Below are positions 20,644 to 30,538 of a DNA stretch of 64,000 nt, in pieces. The stretch covers positions 186,001-250,000 of the forward strand of contig CAWJPY010000005.1 in NCBI GenBank assembly GCA_963844865.1, given 5' to 3'. A program made the translations under genes and the position numbers. This DNA is from CAWJPY01 sp963844865 (GTDB lineage Bacteria; Acidobacteriota; Thermoanaerobaculia; Thermoanaerobaculales; Sulfomarinibacteraceae). How positions within the stretch are numbered: the stretch's first letter is position 1; every line of letters begins with the position of its first letter. Below the pieces are notes generated by a model. That model saw only the letters and a list, made by a program, of their open reading frames with translations. It was not told the DNA's origin and did no database searches.

Positions 20644-22825
20644 ATGCCGCTCGAGGACATCAAGAATCGAACCGCCGCCGCTCTGGCCGAAGCCCTCGAG
20701 ACGGAGCTCGGGCACCGGCCCGAGAGCATCCACCTCGAGATCCCGCCCCGCCGTGACCTCGGTGATCTCGCGTGGCCCGGCGCCCTTCCCCTGGCCCGGG
20801 TCCTGCGCCGCGCACCCCGCGACATCGCGGCGGCGGCCGCCGCCGCGGCATCCTGGCCCGCCGAGGTCGAGCGCGCCGAGGTGGCCGGCCCGGGCTTCCT
20901 GAACCTGTACCTGCGCCGCGGCCCCGTGCTCGGCCGGTTGCTGGAGAGCGTCCGGCAGCCCCCCCCGAGCACGGGCGTCAAGACCATCGTCGAGCACACC
21001 AACATCAATCCCAACAAGGCCGCCCACATCGGCCACCTGCGCAACGCCGTGCTCGGAGACATCCTCGTCCGATGCCTCGGGGCCCTGGGCCGCGAGGTCG
21101 AGGTGCAGAACTACGTCGACGACACCGGCGTGCAGGTCGCGGACGTGGTGGTGGGCCTGCTTTACCTCCCCGAACGCGAGCTGGCAGCGGTGCTGGGGAT
21201 GGAGCCGGTGCGCCGCGACGAGGTCCTGGAGCGGGTCGTCGACCGGCTCCCGGGAGACCGGATCCCGACCGCCTCGAGCGACGACTTCGACGACCTCTGC
21301 TGGGAGATCTATCCCAGAGTGACGGCCCGCTACGAGGATGACAGCGCCTTCGGCTCACATCGTTCCACGGTGCTGCACGCCCTGGAGGAGGGCCCGGGGT
21401 CCCTCCCTCTGGACGAGGCGCTGCAGCTCCTGCGGGGTGCGGTCATTGCCGGGGAGGCATTCCCGCCGCGGGCCGTCGCGCGTCTCGGCACCGCAGTGGC
21501 GGAGGGCAACCTGCGTTGCCACCTCGCCACCATGGCCCGCCTCGGCGTGCCCTACGACCTGCTCCCCCACGAGTCGGACATCCTCCAGCTCGGGTTCTGG
21601 CGGCGGGCGTTCGAGCTGCTGGAGAGCAGCGGGGCCATCCGCCTGGAGACGGAGGGGAAGAACGCCGACTGCTGGGTCATGTCGCTGGCGGCCAGCGCCG
21701 AGTTCGCCGACATGGACGACCCGGACAAGATCCTCGTGCGCTCCAACGGCACCGTGACCTACACCGGCAAGGACATCGCGTACCAGCTCTGGAAGCTGGG
21801 GCTTGCTCAATGATGCAGCCGGTGGCGCGCCACGACTTCGGCTACCGCGGAGCTGGCCCGCTGGCGGCAGCCACGGCCCGGCCGCGCCCGTCCGTCTATG
21901 ATCTGTGGCGAGAACCACCTGGGCGCGCACCACGGCCGATGGGGCCGACGTCCTGCCGGGGCACAGCTATGGGTGGACGCCTCCGTGGTCTACAACGTCA
22001 TCGATGTGCGCCAGTCCTACCCCCAGAAGGTGGTGCGGGAGGCGGTCCGGGTGCTCGGCCATCCCGAGGCGGCGGACAGCTCCGATTCACTTCGCCTACG
22101 AGATGGTGGCGCTCACGCCGGCCGCGGTGCGGCACATCGAGGAGCGGACGTGCTCCGACTTCGGCCTCGACGCCGAGGAGCTGGCCAAGCCCTACGTGGA
22201 GATGTCGGGGAGGCGGGGCATCGGGGTGAGGGCCGACGAGTTCCTGGACGTGCTCACCGAAGCCGCTGAGCAGGCCATCGTGGACCGTGTCGGCCACTCC
22301 GGCGAGGTGGCGGATCTCGGCGACCGATCGCGGGACATCGCGGTGGGCGCCCTCCGTTACCTCATGGCGCGACAGTCGCGGAACCGGGTCCTGGCCTTCG
22401 ACTTCGACGAGGCCCTCGCCTTCGAAGGCGACACCGGACCCTACCTCCAGTACTCGGCCGTCCGGGCCCGCAAGATCTTCGAGCGTCTCGCCCTGCGCCG
22501 GGGAGAAGGGCTCCTCGAATCGGACGAGCTCGAGCGCGTGACCTCAAGCCCCGTCCCCGACGACCTCTGGGATCTGGTGCTGGAGTGCGCGCGACGGCAT
22601 GAGGTCGTCTCTCAGGCGGTGGAGAACCTGGAGTTCTCCCTGCTGGCCCAGCACGTACACCACCTGGCCCAGCTCTTCCACAAGCTGTACCACGCCCATC
22701 CGGTGACCCAGGAAGAGGACGCCGAGCTCAGGCTGGTGCGACGGGCCGCCTTCACCCTGTTCGTGCGCGAGATCTCCTATCTCCTCGAGGACCTGCTCGG
22801 CATCCCGGTGCCGGAGGAGATGTAG
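20644..22825 (+). pseudogene. argS: Arginyl-tRNA synthetase, reading frame broken by four apparent indels
   Basis: Class I ArgRS: N-terminal additional domain, NPNKAAHIGHLRNAVLGD (HIGH), GTVTYTGKDIAYQLWKLGL, HFAYEMVAL, VEMSGRRGIGV (the lysine-poor KMSKS form usual in ArgRS) and a C-terminal anticodon domain ending PVPEEM. The frame changes near 21810-21825, near 21905, near 21955 and near 22080; each piece still matches the family in order. Three sites need one added base and one needs a base removed (the G in TCCGATTCAC near 22083). ArgRS is essential and no second copy is seen here, so sequence errors are more likely than gene death. Confidence 0.88.
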
Positions 22826-22835
22826 GAGGCTCGCC

Positions 22836-23351
22836 GTGCCTGACATGCCTGCAGACGGAGGGAGAACCACGCACATGGACGATGCCGCACGGAAAGCGCG
22901 TTACGAGCGCATTCGTGAGCAGATCGCGGGTCTCATCGCCGCCACCGACGACGAGACCAGCCACCGTGCCACCACGGCGGCGGTCCTCCACTTCAAGGTG
23001 CCCGGGGTGTCATGGACCGGTTTCTACATGCTGCGCGACAATCAACTCGTCGTCGACGCCTACCAGGGACCCGTCGCCTGCCTGGTCCTGGAGGCACATC
23101 AGGGAGTGTGCTGGGCAGCGCTCGACCGGGCGGAGGCGGTGCTGGTGCCCGACGTCCACGCCTTCCCCGGCCACATCCCGTGCGATGAGCGCACACGATC
23201 GGAGCTCGTGGTCCCGATCATGGGCGCGGACGGGCGACCGGTCGGTGTCCTCGACATCGACTCCCGCCTCCCCGACCACTTCGACGACGTCGACCGCCAG
23301 GGCTACGAGTCCGTCGTGACGATGCTCGAGGCCAGGTGGTTCAGAAGCTGA
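22836..23351 (+). CDS. msrC: Free methionine-(R)-sulfoxide reductase (GAF domain)
   Basis: 171 residues, a single GAF domain. All three catalytic or resolving cysteines of the E. coli YebR/fRMsr type are present at Cys82, Cys92 and Cys116 with the same spacing (GPVACLVL, HQGVCWAA, HIPCDERT), followed by SELVVPIM and GVLDIDS. It reduces free methionine-R-sulfoxide. GTG 22836 has AGGAGG 6 bases upstream; ATG 22875 is an alternative. It closely follows argS and runs 11 bases into the convergent barrel gene. Confidence 0.92.
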   Translation: MPDMPADGGRTTHMDDAARKARYERIREQIAGLIAATDDETSHRATTAAVLHFKVPGVSWTGFYMLRDNQLVVDAYQGPVACLVLEAHQGVCWAALDRAEAVLVPDVHAFPGHIPCDERTRSELVVPIMGADGRPVGVLDIDSRLPDHFDDVDRQGYESVVTMLEARWFRS

Positions 23352-23868
23352 AGGACAGCCCGACCGCGACCCCCAGGCCGCCCGCATCCAGGTCCACCTT
23401 GCCTGCGGGGCCGTAGTCGGCGGTGATGTCGGCGCTCCGGTAGATCACCTCGCCGAAGACGCGCACCCCCCGGGTCTGCCCGAGCACGAACCCGCCGTTC
23501 ACGTAGAAGCCGAGCTCGTCGTCGGCCTCCCCCACCCTCGTCGTGACGAGGAAGTAGCTGAGGCCGGCGCCGACATAGGGCCGGAACTCGCCACCGGGAG
23601 CGAACAGATAGCGCCCGCCCAGCTCCACCGGGGTGAGGGTGATCTCATCCGCAACGGGCGGCGCTGTCGTGCTGGCCTGGCGGAACCAGGTGCTGGTCAG
23701 ATCGAACTTCGCACGCTCCCCGCCGAGGCTGACCCGCGCCCCCAGGCCCAGGCTGGCGTTGGTGTCCACCGTCTCGCCGTAGGCCCCGAACACCGCCACA
23801 TCGCCGCCGGCCCACGCCGGGGCCGCCAGTGCACAGACACAGCCGAGCACTATGAGCATTCTCCGCAT
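23341..23868 (-). CDS. Outer membrane beta-barrel protein
   Basis: 175 residues. A signal peptide (MRRMLIVLGCVCALAAPAWA, cleavage after AWA) precedes alternating strands such as GGRYLFAPGGEFRPYVGAGLS. The last residue is Phe (VGLSFSF), the C-terminal signal for BAM-dependent insertion. Eight-stranded OmpW/OmpX-like barrels have this size. Ligand and role are unknown. ATG 23868 follows AGGAGG. It indicates a diderm envelope. Confidence 0.85.
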   Translation of the reverse strand: MRRMLIVLGCVCALAAPAWAGGDVAVFGAYGETVDTNASLGLGARVSLGGERAKFDLTSTWFRQASTTAPPVADEITLTPVELGGRYLFAPGGEFRPYVGAGLSYFLVTTRVGEADDELGFYVNGGFVLGQTRGVRVFGEVIYRSADITADYGPAGKVDLDAGGLGVAVGLSFSF

Positions 23869-23972
23869 CTCGTACCTCCTCGCCTTGCTCCCGCACATTG
23901 TGTGCCCTCTCGGAACGATTGTAGTACAGGAGGTGCGCGATCCGGGCCGGGGAGCCGCACTCGCGGCGCAGC

Positions 23973-24446
23973 TCACGCGGTGTGGCGTTCCTCCAGGATC
24001 CGATCGTGAAGGTCCTCCAGGAGCCGCCTGTGGAGCTGATCGTCACCCCCCAGGGCGGTCATCAACGCGGCCAGCTCCGGATTCGCAAGGGCCACGACGG
24101 ACCCGTGGATCCTCTCCGCCAGCGACCCCTCAAGCTCCTTGGCGAGGTCGATGGCGGCGGCGAGGGGCGGACGATCGCCGCCGTTCCGGAAGGCATGGAT
24201 GGAGTCCAGCGCCGCGTCCAGGCCGCCGAGGTCGACATCCACATCCTGGAAGCGAGTGGGGTTGTGAGCGACCAGCCGTCGTTGGTAGCGCACGAGGTTC
24301 GCGTGCCGCTCCTCCTGGGCTTCGAGACGGAGGAACAGGGCCGCCACGTCGTGCTCGTCCCTGAACGCCGCCGCCAGGAAGCCGTACAGGTCCCGCATCG
24401 CGATCTCGAGCTGCAGCAGACGGTCCAACAGCGACTTGATGTCCAT
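23973..24446 (-). CDS. Ferritin-like / rubrerythrin-type four-helix protein
   Basis: 157 residues, all helical. LLQLEIAMRDLYGFLA in helix 1 and EAQEERHANLVRY in helix 2 supply Glu and ExxH residues typical of di-iron carboxylate ferritin-like proteins; later helices hold ELEGSLAERIHGSV and DDQLHRRLLEDLHDRI. No rubredoxin domain is present. A role in iron or peroxide handling is inference. ATG 24446 follows GAAAGGA. The 256 bases between it and the next gene upstream hold nothing I recognise. Confidence 0.7.
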   Translation of the reverse strand: MDIKSLLDRLLQLEIAMRDLYGFLAAAFRDEHDVAALFLRLEAQEERHANLVRYQRRLVAHNPTRFQDVDVDLGGLDAALDSIHAFRNGGDRPPLAAAIDLAKELEGSLAERIHGSVVALANPELAALMTALGGDDQLHRRLLEDLHDRILEERHTA

Positions 24447-24702
24447 GGCATGTCCTTTCCTCGCACAGCGGGTTGCACCGGGGCGCGTCAACGCGCGCCG
24501 CCTCCGTCCGTCGAGCAAGAGCCATGCCGCCTCCGAGCCCGACGCTCCCCGTCGGCCGGGCCCGCCATTGGTCCAGATCGGGACAGTCGCGGCACATCTC
24601 CGGTCGATGGAGTTCTACGAGCGCCGCCGGAGCGCGTGTGGCAGCTTGTCACCAGTCCTCATCGACGGCGGTCGAGTGGGCGGGCGCCCGGTGCCTCGCG
24701 GG

Positions 24703-25650
24703 TTAGGGCAGCGTGCCCCTGTAGCCCTTGCGGGTGGTCACCTCATAGCCCTTCACCCGGACCTCGATGGTGCGCCACTTCCTGACGCCGATACCCGACG
24801 TGGAAAAGGTCAGGATGTATCGCGACGACAGCTCCTCGAGCAGGGTGCGCACGGCCTCGGGCATGTCCCCGGTGTCCGGGATCCGTCGGTAGTGCCCGCC
24901 GGACACATCGGCCAGCAGATCCAGGATCTCCTCGTAGGAGGGACCTTCATGTCCACCCGTTCCGGGTGGAGGCTCGACGCCGAGCGCATAGATGGGCGTG
25001 GTCAGTCCCCGGGCGATGCCCGTGGCCTCGTCCGCGCTCAGGCGGGAGGCGTTGTCGACGCCGTCGGTGAGAAGCACCACCGCCCGCCGCGGGTGCACTG
25101 CTTCGGCCATCACATCCGGAACGCGTTGGATCATGTCGTACAGGGCAGTGGTGCTCCAGGGACGTAGCGACTCCAGGATCCTGGGCAGGAGATACCAGGG
25201 CATGCCGAACGGAAACCGCTCCAGGACCCGATCGTCCGCGAAGGTCCACAGCGCGACCTCGTCCTCGGGGCGCCGTTGGTCGAGGAACGCGTTCACCAGG
25301 GCTCGGCACGAGGTGATCTTGCGGCCCCCCATGGAACCGGAGGTGTCCACCACGAAGCCGAGGCTGAGGGGGAGCTGGCTCTCCAGCTCCAGGTCGTGGA
25401 TCGGAACCTCCATGCCGTCCACGTACAGGTGGAAGCGCGACGGCTGAAGGTTGGTGACGATGCGCCCGGCGGCGGTCCGCACCGTCACCGGCACCACCAC
25501 CGCCTCCACCTCGACCTCGCCGCGGTACTGGCCGAGAGCGCCACGACCGCCGAGAAAAAGCAGGCAGACGCCGAGGAGGACCAACGCCAGGCGCTTCGGG
25601 CGCCCGCCCATCGGCGGCCGGCGGCGGCCGCCCACGTCCGCGGCCGTCAC
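24703..25650 (-). CDS. VWA domain protein of the VWFA-related (Acidobacteriota-type) family
   Basis: 315 residues. An N-terminal hydrophobic segment (LALVLLGVCLLFLGG) suggests a signal or anchor. VVVPVTVRTAAGRIVTNLQPSRFHL is the domain preceding VWA in the family known from Acidobacteriota. The MIDAS site is VDTSGSMGG, with TALYD and LLTDGVDN later. The function of these extracytoplasmic proteins is unknown. The GTG overlaps the stop of the small gene upstream (GTGA), so the two are translated together. Confidence 0.85.
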   Translation of the reverse strand: MTAADVGGRRRPPMGGRPKRLALVLLGVCLLFLGGRGALGQYRGEVEVEAVVVPVTVRTAAGRIVTNLQPSRFHLYVDGMEVPIHDLELESQLPLSLGFVVDTSGSMGGRKITSCRALVNAFLDQRRPEDEVALWTFADDRVLERFPFGMPWYLLPRILESLRPWSTTALYDMIQRVPDVMAEAVHPRRAVVLLTDGVDNASRLSADEATGIARGLTTPIYALGVEPPPGTGGHEGPSYEEILDLLADVSGGHYRRIPDTGDMPEAVRTLLEELSSRYILTFSTSGIGVRKWRTIEVRVKGYEVTTRKGYRGTLP

Positions 25651-25973
25651 TGCGGCACCTCGGGTCCGAGCAGGGCCTCGCGCACATCCCGCCCGCAGGC
25701 TTCTGCATAGCGGTCGCCGTACCCTTCAAACACCCCGCTCGACTCATCCAGATCGATCCGCAGGAGGCGGTGGGCGGGCACGAAGCAGGTGGACGGCGCG
25801 ATCAGAGACGGCCCGTCCGTCCGCTCCTGGCGCAGCCAGTCCTCCACCGACGCCAGGTCGAGGCCGCGCACCTGGGCTCCGGCGGCATCCAGGCGCAGCA
25901 GGACGCCCCAGAGCTTCTCCCTCGGGTTCGTGCAGTGCACGATCACCAGCGATCCGGCGTCGATCCCGACCAC
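25647..25973 (-). CDS. Conserved small protein of unknown function, coupled to VWA gene
   Basis: 108 residues, soluble, with no signal peptide. It begins GIDAGSLVIVHCTNPREKLWGVLLRLDAAG and contains LDLASVEDWLRQ. The codon pattern matches its neighbours and it is stop-start coupled to the VWA gene, which supports a real gene. I recognise no catalytic motif. Confidence 0.65.
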   Translation of the reverse strand: MVGIDAGSLVIVHCTNPREKLWGVLLRLDAAGAQVRGLDLASVEDWLRQERTDGPSLIAPSTCFVPAHRLLRIDLDESSGVFEGYGDRYAEACGRDVREALLGPEVPQ

Positions 25974-26021
25974 GCCTCTAGCCTACTCCGGATCCCGACG
26001 GTGCGGTGTGACCGCACGCGC

Positions 26022-26435
26022 TCATTCCCGGTCTCCACCCGGTTGAGCCAGCTCGATGAGCACGCCGTGGGCCGAGCGTGGGTGCAGGAAGCACACCTGG
26101 CTGCCGTGGGCTCCGGGCTGCGGCTCGTCACTCAGGAGCTCGTACCCGGACGCGCGCAGCCGTTCCATCGCCGCGCGGACATCCGGGACCGCGATGCACA
26201 CATGGTGCAGGCCCGGCCCCCTGCGCTGGAGGTGGCGAGCTATGGGCGACGCGTCATCCAGAGGTTCCAGGAGCTCGAGCCGGGGCCCTCCCAGGGGGAT
26301 GAACCCGACCCGCACCCCCTGCTCCCGCACCTCCTCCACCCCCGTCAGCTCGAGGCCGATCGCCTGGTACAGCTCCGCCCCCTCCGCGATGGACCGGACC
26401 GCAACTCCGATGTGATCGAGGTGCGATCCGGTCAT
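26022..26435 (-). CDS. mce: Methylmalonyl-CoA epimerase
   Basis: 137 residues, glyoxalase/VOC fold. HLDHIGVAVRSI supplies the first metal ligand, GPRLELLEPL and GPGLHHVCIAV the next, and HGVLIEL the last Glu. It interconverts (R)- and (S)-methylmalonyl-CoA in propionyl-CoA metabolism. The start overlaps the stop of the acyl-CoA dehydrogenase upstream (TGATG), suggesting a branched-chain or odd-chain acyl-CoA pathway. No mutase gene is in the window. Confidence 0.93.
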   Translation of the reverse strand: MTGSHLDHIGVAVRSIAEGAELYQAIGLELTGVEEVREQGVRVGFIPLGGPRLELLEPLDDASPIARHLQRRGPGLHHVCIAVPDVRAAMERLRASGYELLSDEPQPGAHGSQVCFLHPRSAHGVLIELAQPGGDRE

Positions 26436-27586
26436 CAGCCGGCCGACACCGTCAGCAGCTCTCGCGAGATCACGAGGCGTTGGATCTCGGAGGTTCCCTC
26501 GCCGATGGTGCAGAGCTTGGAATCGCGCCAGAAGCGCTCCACCGGGTAGTCCTTGGTGTAGCCGTACCCGCCGTGGATCTGCACCGCTTCCTCCCCCACC
26601 CGCACCGCCACCTCGGAGGCGTACACCTTGGCCATGGCGGACTCGCGGGTCGTGATCTGCCCGCGATCCTTGAGGACCGCGGCGCGTAACGTGAGGAGGC
26701 GGGCGGCATCGATCCAGGTCGCCATGTCGGCAAGCTTGGAGCGGATGATCTGGAAGGCCGCGATGGGTCGCCCGAACTGCTCCCGCTCCCCGGCATAGGT
26801 CACCGTGGCATCGAAAGCGCCGCGTGCGATCCCCAATGACAGGGCGGCGATGGAGATGCGGCCGCCGTCCAGCACCTGCATGGACTGCACGAAGCCGGCC
26901 CCCTCGTCCCCCAGCATGTGGTCCTCAGGCACGCGGCAGTCCTCCAGCACGAGGGACGAGGTGTCGGAGGAGCGCATGCCCAGCTTGTTCTCCTTCCTGC
27001 CGGCGCCCACACCGGGGCGATCGAAGGGCACGAAGAAGGCGGAGATGCCGTGATGGCCCCGCTCCTTTGAGGTGCGGGCCATGACCACGGCGGCGTCACC
27101 CACCGAGGCATGGGTGATGAAGTTCTTGGAGCCGTTGAGCACCCACTCCGAGCCGTCGCGCACCGCCACGGTCCGCGTGGCGCCGGCGTCCGAGCCGGCC
27201 TGGGGCTCGGTGAGGCCCCAGGCGCCGATCCACTCGCCGGTGGCCAGCTTGGGGAGGAAACGCCTCCTCAGTTCGTCCGATCCGTACTGATACAGGTGGT
27301 TGGTGCACAGCGAGTTGTGGGCGGCCACGCTCAGGCCCACGCCGCCATCGGCGGCGCCGAGCTCCTCCAGAATGGTGGCGTACTCCACGTAGCCCAGGCC
27401 GGCGCCGCCGTACTCCTCCGGGATCAGGATGCCCAGCAGACCGAGCTCGCCCAGCTTGCCGAAGACCTCACGGGGAAAGTGCTGCTCCTCGTCCCAGGCA
27501 GCCGCGTGGGGAGAAATCTCGTTGCGCGCGAAGTCGCGCACCATGTCCCGGATCGACTCCTGATCCGAAGCCAGCTCGAAGTCCAC
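26435..27586 (-). CDS. Short-chain-type acyl-CoA dehydrogenase
   Basis: 383 residues, normal length. GLTEPQAGSDAGAT and NGSKNFITHASVGD are the two dehydrogenase signatures, and QIHGGYGYTKDYPVERFWRDSK with IGEGTSEIQRLVISREL holds the catalytic Glu region. It forms an enoyl-CoA with FAD, passing electrons to ETF. GTG 27586 has GGGAGG 5 bases upstream; GTG 27592 is too close to that site. It is coupled to mce, which favours a branched-chain or short-chain substrate. Confidence 0.92.
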   Translation of the reverse strand: MDFELASDQESIRDMVRDFARNEISPHAAAWDEEQHFPREVFGKLGELGLLGILIPEEYGGAGLGYVEYATILEELGAADGGVGLSVAAHNSLCTNHLYQYGSDELRRRFLPKLATGEWIGAWGLTEPQAGSDAGATRTVAVRDGSEWVLNGSKNFITHASVGDAAVVMARTSKERGHHGISAFFVPFDRPGVGAGRKENKLGMRSSDTSSLVLEDCRVPEDHMLGDEGAGFVQSMQVLDGGRISIAALSLGIARGAFDATVTYAGEREQFGRPIAAFQIIRSKLADMATWIDAARLLTLRAAVLKDRGQITTRESAMAKVYASEVAVRVGEEAVQIHGGYGYTKDYPVERFWRDSKLCTIGEGTSEIQRLVISRELLTVSAG

Positions 27587-27627
27587 GATCACCTCCCACA
27601 GCGCGTCAGGCGCCGGCGACGGTCATT

Positions 27628-29747
27628 CTAGCGTGTCGCTTCCTCACCGTGCGGCCACGAGACCAGCGAGATCCCACGGTAGTAGGTGGCGAGAATGGCG
27701 GCGTAGTCACGCCCCGCCCGGGCGAGGCCGTAGGCTCCGTTCTGACACAGGCCGACACCGTGGCCCCACCCGCGGCCCAGGAACCGCACCACGCGCTGCC
27801 CGTCGGCACGGGTGAGGACGCTGAACGAGAACAGGTTCTCGGGCAGGTCCAGGGCGCGGCGGATGGGAAATCCCTCGAGCTCCCGCACCGAGCCCGACCT
27901 GCCGGTGGCGACGAGTCCGATCACCCGCCCCGAAGGGGAGCGCCGCGTCACCTCGATCCTGTCCAGGTCCGGGAGCTGGAGGTTCGCGGCCAGCTCGTCC
28001 CAGGTCCGCTCCCTGGTCCAGCTCCGCCACGCCGAACGCCGGTCGGCCTCACCGGCCCCGCCCGAGCGCACCACCACCAGGGCCAGCAGCTCATCCCCGC
28101 GACGGTACCGCTCCACCGCGGTCCCGGGCAGCACCGACAGCTCGCCGGCCCCTTCATAGCGGCTCTCCCAGCGCCAGAAGAGCGGCATGGTGGTGGGCAG
28201 CGGCTCCGACCGGGAGGCGCGCCGGGGGTAGATGGCCGCCCCCTCGGGATGGGGGACCAGCTCGCCCCGGTCCTCCTGGACCACCCCTGCGAGCTCGAGC
28301 ACCGCCAGCGCCGCTCGCAGGTGCCACCCATCGCGCCATGACGTCGACGGCGGCTCGAGGGGCAGGTCGAACAGGTCGGCAAGCCGCACGAGCTGCTCCG
28401 CTCCTTGGGCCCCGTCCACCAACGCGGCGACACCCTTGAGCGCCCCCGCCGCCACGAGTGCCTGCGCGTAGGCGTCCACGTCGGTGTCGACACCCGAGAG
28501 GGGGGGCGGCGGCGCGGAGCATCGCCCGGCGACCCGAGCCACCACCTCCGCGACGGATGCGCCTGCCCCGTCGAGGCCCAGGGCCGCCCGCGCCAGCCAG
28601 GTCCGGAAGTCGCTCCCCGGACCCGGCTGACCGGCGCCCGCGGCGCCATGGAGCACCAGCGGCCGCTCCCAGGCGCACGCGACCCCCACCAGGTAGGGCT
28701 GGGCGCGATCCGGGAAGAGCAGGCCCGCATCCTCGGTGTGGCCACCGCAGGTGGAGGTGTACATGGCGTCGATGGGCCTGCCCCCCAGGTCGCCACGACC
28801 CCGGCCGTCTCCGCGACCGCGCGGTCGCTGAGGGGGTGCTCGGCATCTACTCCCCCGTACACCTGGCACGCCGGCGTGGCGCACAGGTCGTAACCCTCCT
28901 CGGCGTGATCTCCGAGATGGGCCACCGCATAGGTGCGGGCGGCCACGGCCTGCGCCTTCAGAGCCTCCAGCTCGGGGAACTGCGCCGGCCCCATCTCCGC
29001 CGGCACCACCCCCCGCAGGTAGCGCTCCAGGTTGAGCTCGTTGACCAGGAGCGCCTCACCACCCCTCGCCAGGACCTTCATGCGACCCCGGTAGCGTCTC
29101 CCGGCCACGGCGACGGGCCAGTCCGCCTGGGGATCCAGCGTCACCTCCGAGGGGCCCTCCACGACCCCGTCTCGACCCCGGATGACCACCTCGCCCGCGG
29201 ACGGCACCTCGAAGGCGGCATCGAACCCGAGGGCAGCGAGGAGGGACGCCGCGTCCGGCGGAGGCGCCCCGCGCCACGCCGCCCGCACCCGGACCAGACC
29301 GCCCGGTGCGGTCTCGGTGGTCGCCTCCAGGGCGTCGCCCAGGGTGGCCTCGAGCCGCGCCCGCGCCGCCGCAGCGGCGGCGCCGTCGCGGAAAGCGCCC
29401 ACCTGCCAGACGTGCCGCTGCCGCGCCGACACTTCCAGGGGCCCCCACAACCAGGTCGCGCCGCCGTCCCAGCGGGCGTGGTAGACGCGGCCCGGCTGGG
29501 GCAGGCTCAGCGTGTCCCGTGAACGCTGGAGCAGCACACGCACCAGGGGCGGCTCGGTGTCGCTGGCCGGGAGGGGCGCCGGCGGGGGCACCGCAGGTGG
29601 GGGCGACGGCACCTCTTGCGGGGCGCTCGGCGACGGCGACGGGACAGGCGGCGGCGGCTCCGGGGAAGGAGCAGAGGGAGGGAGTGGAGCACTGGCGCAC
29701 CCCCCCACCAGGAAGAGCACGGCGGCGAGGAGTGGACGGAGAGTCAC
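27628..29747 (-). pseudogene. SpoIID/LytB-domain lipoprotein with SPOR-like domain, one frameshift in a C run
   Basis: Signal peptide with lipobox LVGGC, then a Pro/Ser-rich linker, a SPOR-like domain (HVWQVGAFRDGAAAAAARARL) and the SpoIID domain (LLVNELNLERYLRGVVPAEM; LKAQAVAARTYAV). The second part reads DAMYTSTCGGHTED and ends in GWGHGVGLCQNGAYGLA. The two parts join if the six-C run at 28781-28786 is read as seven C. SpoIID proteins cleave denuded glycan strands in peptidoglycan. The start GTG overlaps the stop of the DnaC-like gene. A homopolymer sequence error is the likeliest explanation. Confidence 0.85.
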
Positions 29748-30487
29748 GGCGTCCTGCGCTCCGAGGCGTGGGCCAGGCGCTCCCGCCGGTAGTCACCGCC
29801 CCGCAGCTCCACCCGACGGCACATCTCGAACAGGCGCGACCTGATGCGCGCGGAGACACGGTCGGTGAGCGAGTCCTGGCCCGCGCCGGCCGCGAAGTCC
29901 GAGTAGTTGGTGGTGAAGACCGTGGTCCGACCCTCCAGGTAGCGGGTGTTCACCAGGTAGTACAGGAGATCCATCACCCACGGTGTGGTCTTGCCGGCGC
30001 CGAGCTCGTCCAGCACGAGCACCTGGGTCTCCGTGAGGGGCTGCAGCAGCTCGCGGCTGGACCCTTCACCGTCGAAGGTCATCTGGATGTTGAGCACGAG
30101 CGACGTGAAGTCGGCGAATCGACCCGTCACTCCCTTGCTCTCGATGAGCTCCTGCAGAGCGGCCACGGCCAGGTGGGTCTTGCCGCAGCCCACGGGCCCC
30201 ATGAGGAGGAGACCGCGATCGACGTGCGGGAAGAGGTCCACGAACTCCTGCACGGCCCGGCGGGCGCGGCCCAGGGTCGGGTCGTCGGGGTTCCAGAGCT
30301 CGAACCCGGCGAGGGTGCAGTGGCGGTAGCGGGCCGGGATGCCGGCCCGATCCAGGAAGCGACGGCGCCGGGAGACGTCGGCGCACTCGCACCGTCGCAC
30401 CAGCCCGCCGCCCTCGCTGGACACCAGCCGCCACCCGGTGCCTCCGCAGATCGCGCAGACCTCGGACGTCGCCTTCACCGTCACCAC
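29744..30487 (-). CDS. DnaC/DnaI-like AAA+ ATPase with N-terminal zinc finger
   Basis: 247 residues. N-terminal cysteines CAICGGTGW and RRCEC form a zinc-ribbon-like motif. Walker A is GPVGCGKTHLA, Walker B LVLDELGA, with sensor-like FTTNYSD. DnaC and DnaI load replicative helicase; IstB-like ATPases share the domain. No IS21 transposase is nearby, so helicase loading is likelier. It is coupled to the SpoIID-like gene, an odd pairing. Start GTG 30487 is uncertain; other GTGs follow closely. Confidence 0.8.
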   Translation of the reverse strand: MVTVKATSEVCAICGGTGWRLVSSEGGGLVRRCECADVSRRRRFLDRAGIPARYRHCTLAGFELWNPDDPTLGRARRAVQEFVDLFPHVDRGLLLMGPVGCGKTHLAVAALQELIESKGVTGRFADFTSLVLNIQMTFDGEGSSRELLQPLTETQVLVLDELGAGKTTPWVMDLLYYLVNTRYLEGRTTVFTTNYSDFAAGAGQDSLTDRVSARIRSRLFEMCRRVELRGGDYRRERLAHASERRTP

Positions 30488-30538
30488 CCGGACAGTATAG
30501 GGGGTCCGGCGCCCCGTCGGGGGCGCTGGCGGGTCGAC

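Noticed and set aside
22195..22220. Missing KMSKS lysine in ArgRS as evidence of an inactive enzyme
   Set aside because: Many bacterial ArgRS enzymes lack the canonical second lysine; MSGRRG is a normal variant and the breaks are better explained by indels.
29744..30487. DnaC-like ATPase as IstB of an IS21 element
   Set aside because: No IstA transposase, terminal repeats or target duplication is visible, and the gene is embedded in an operon by a stop-start overlap.
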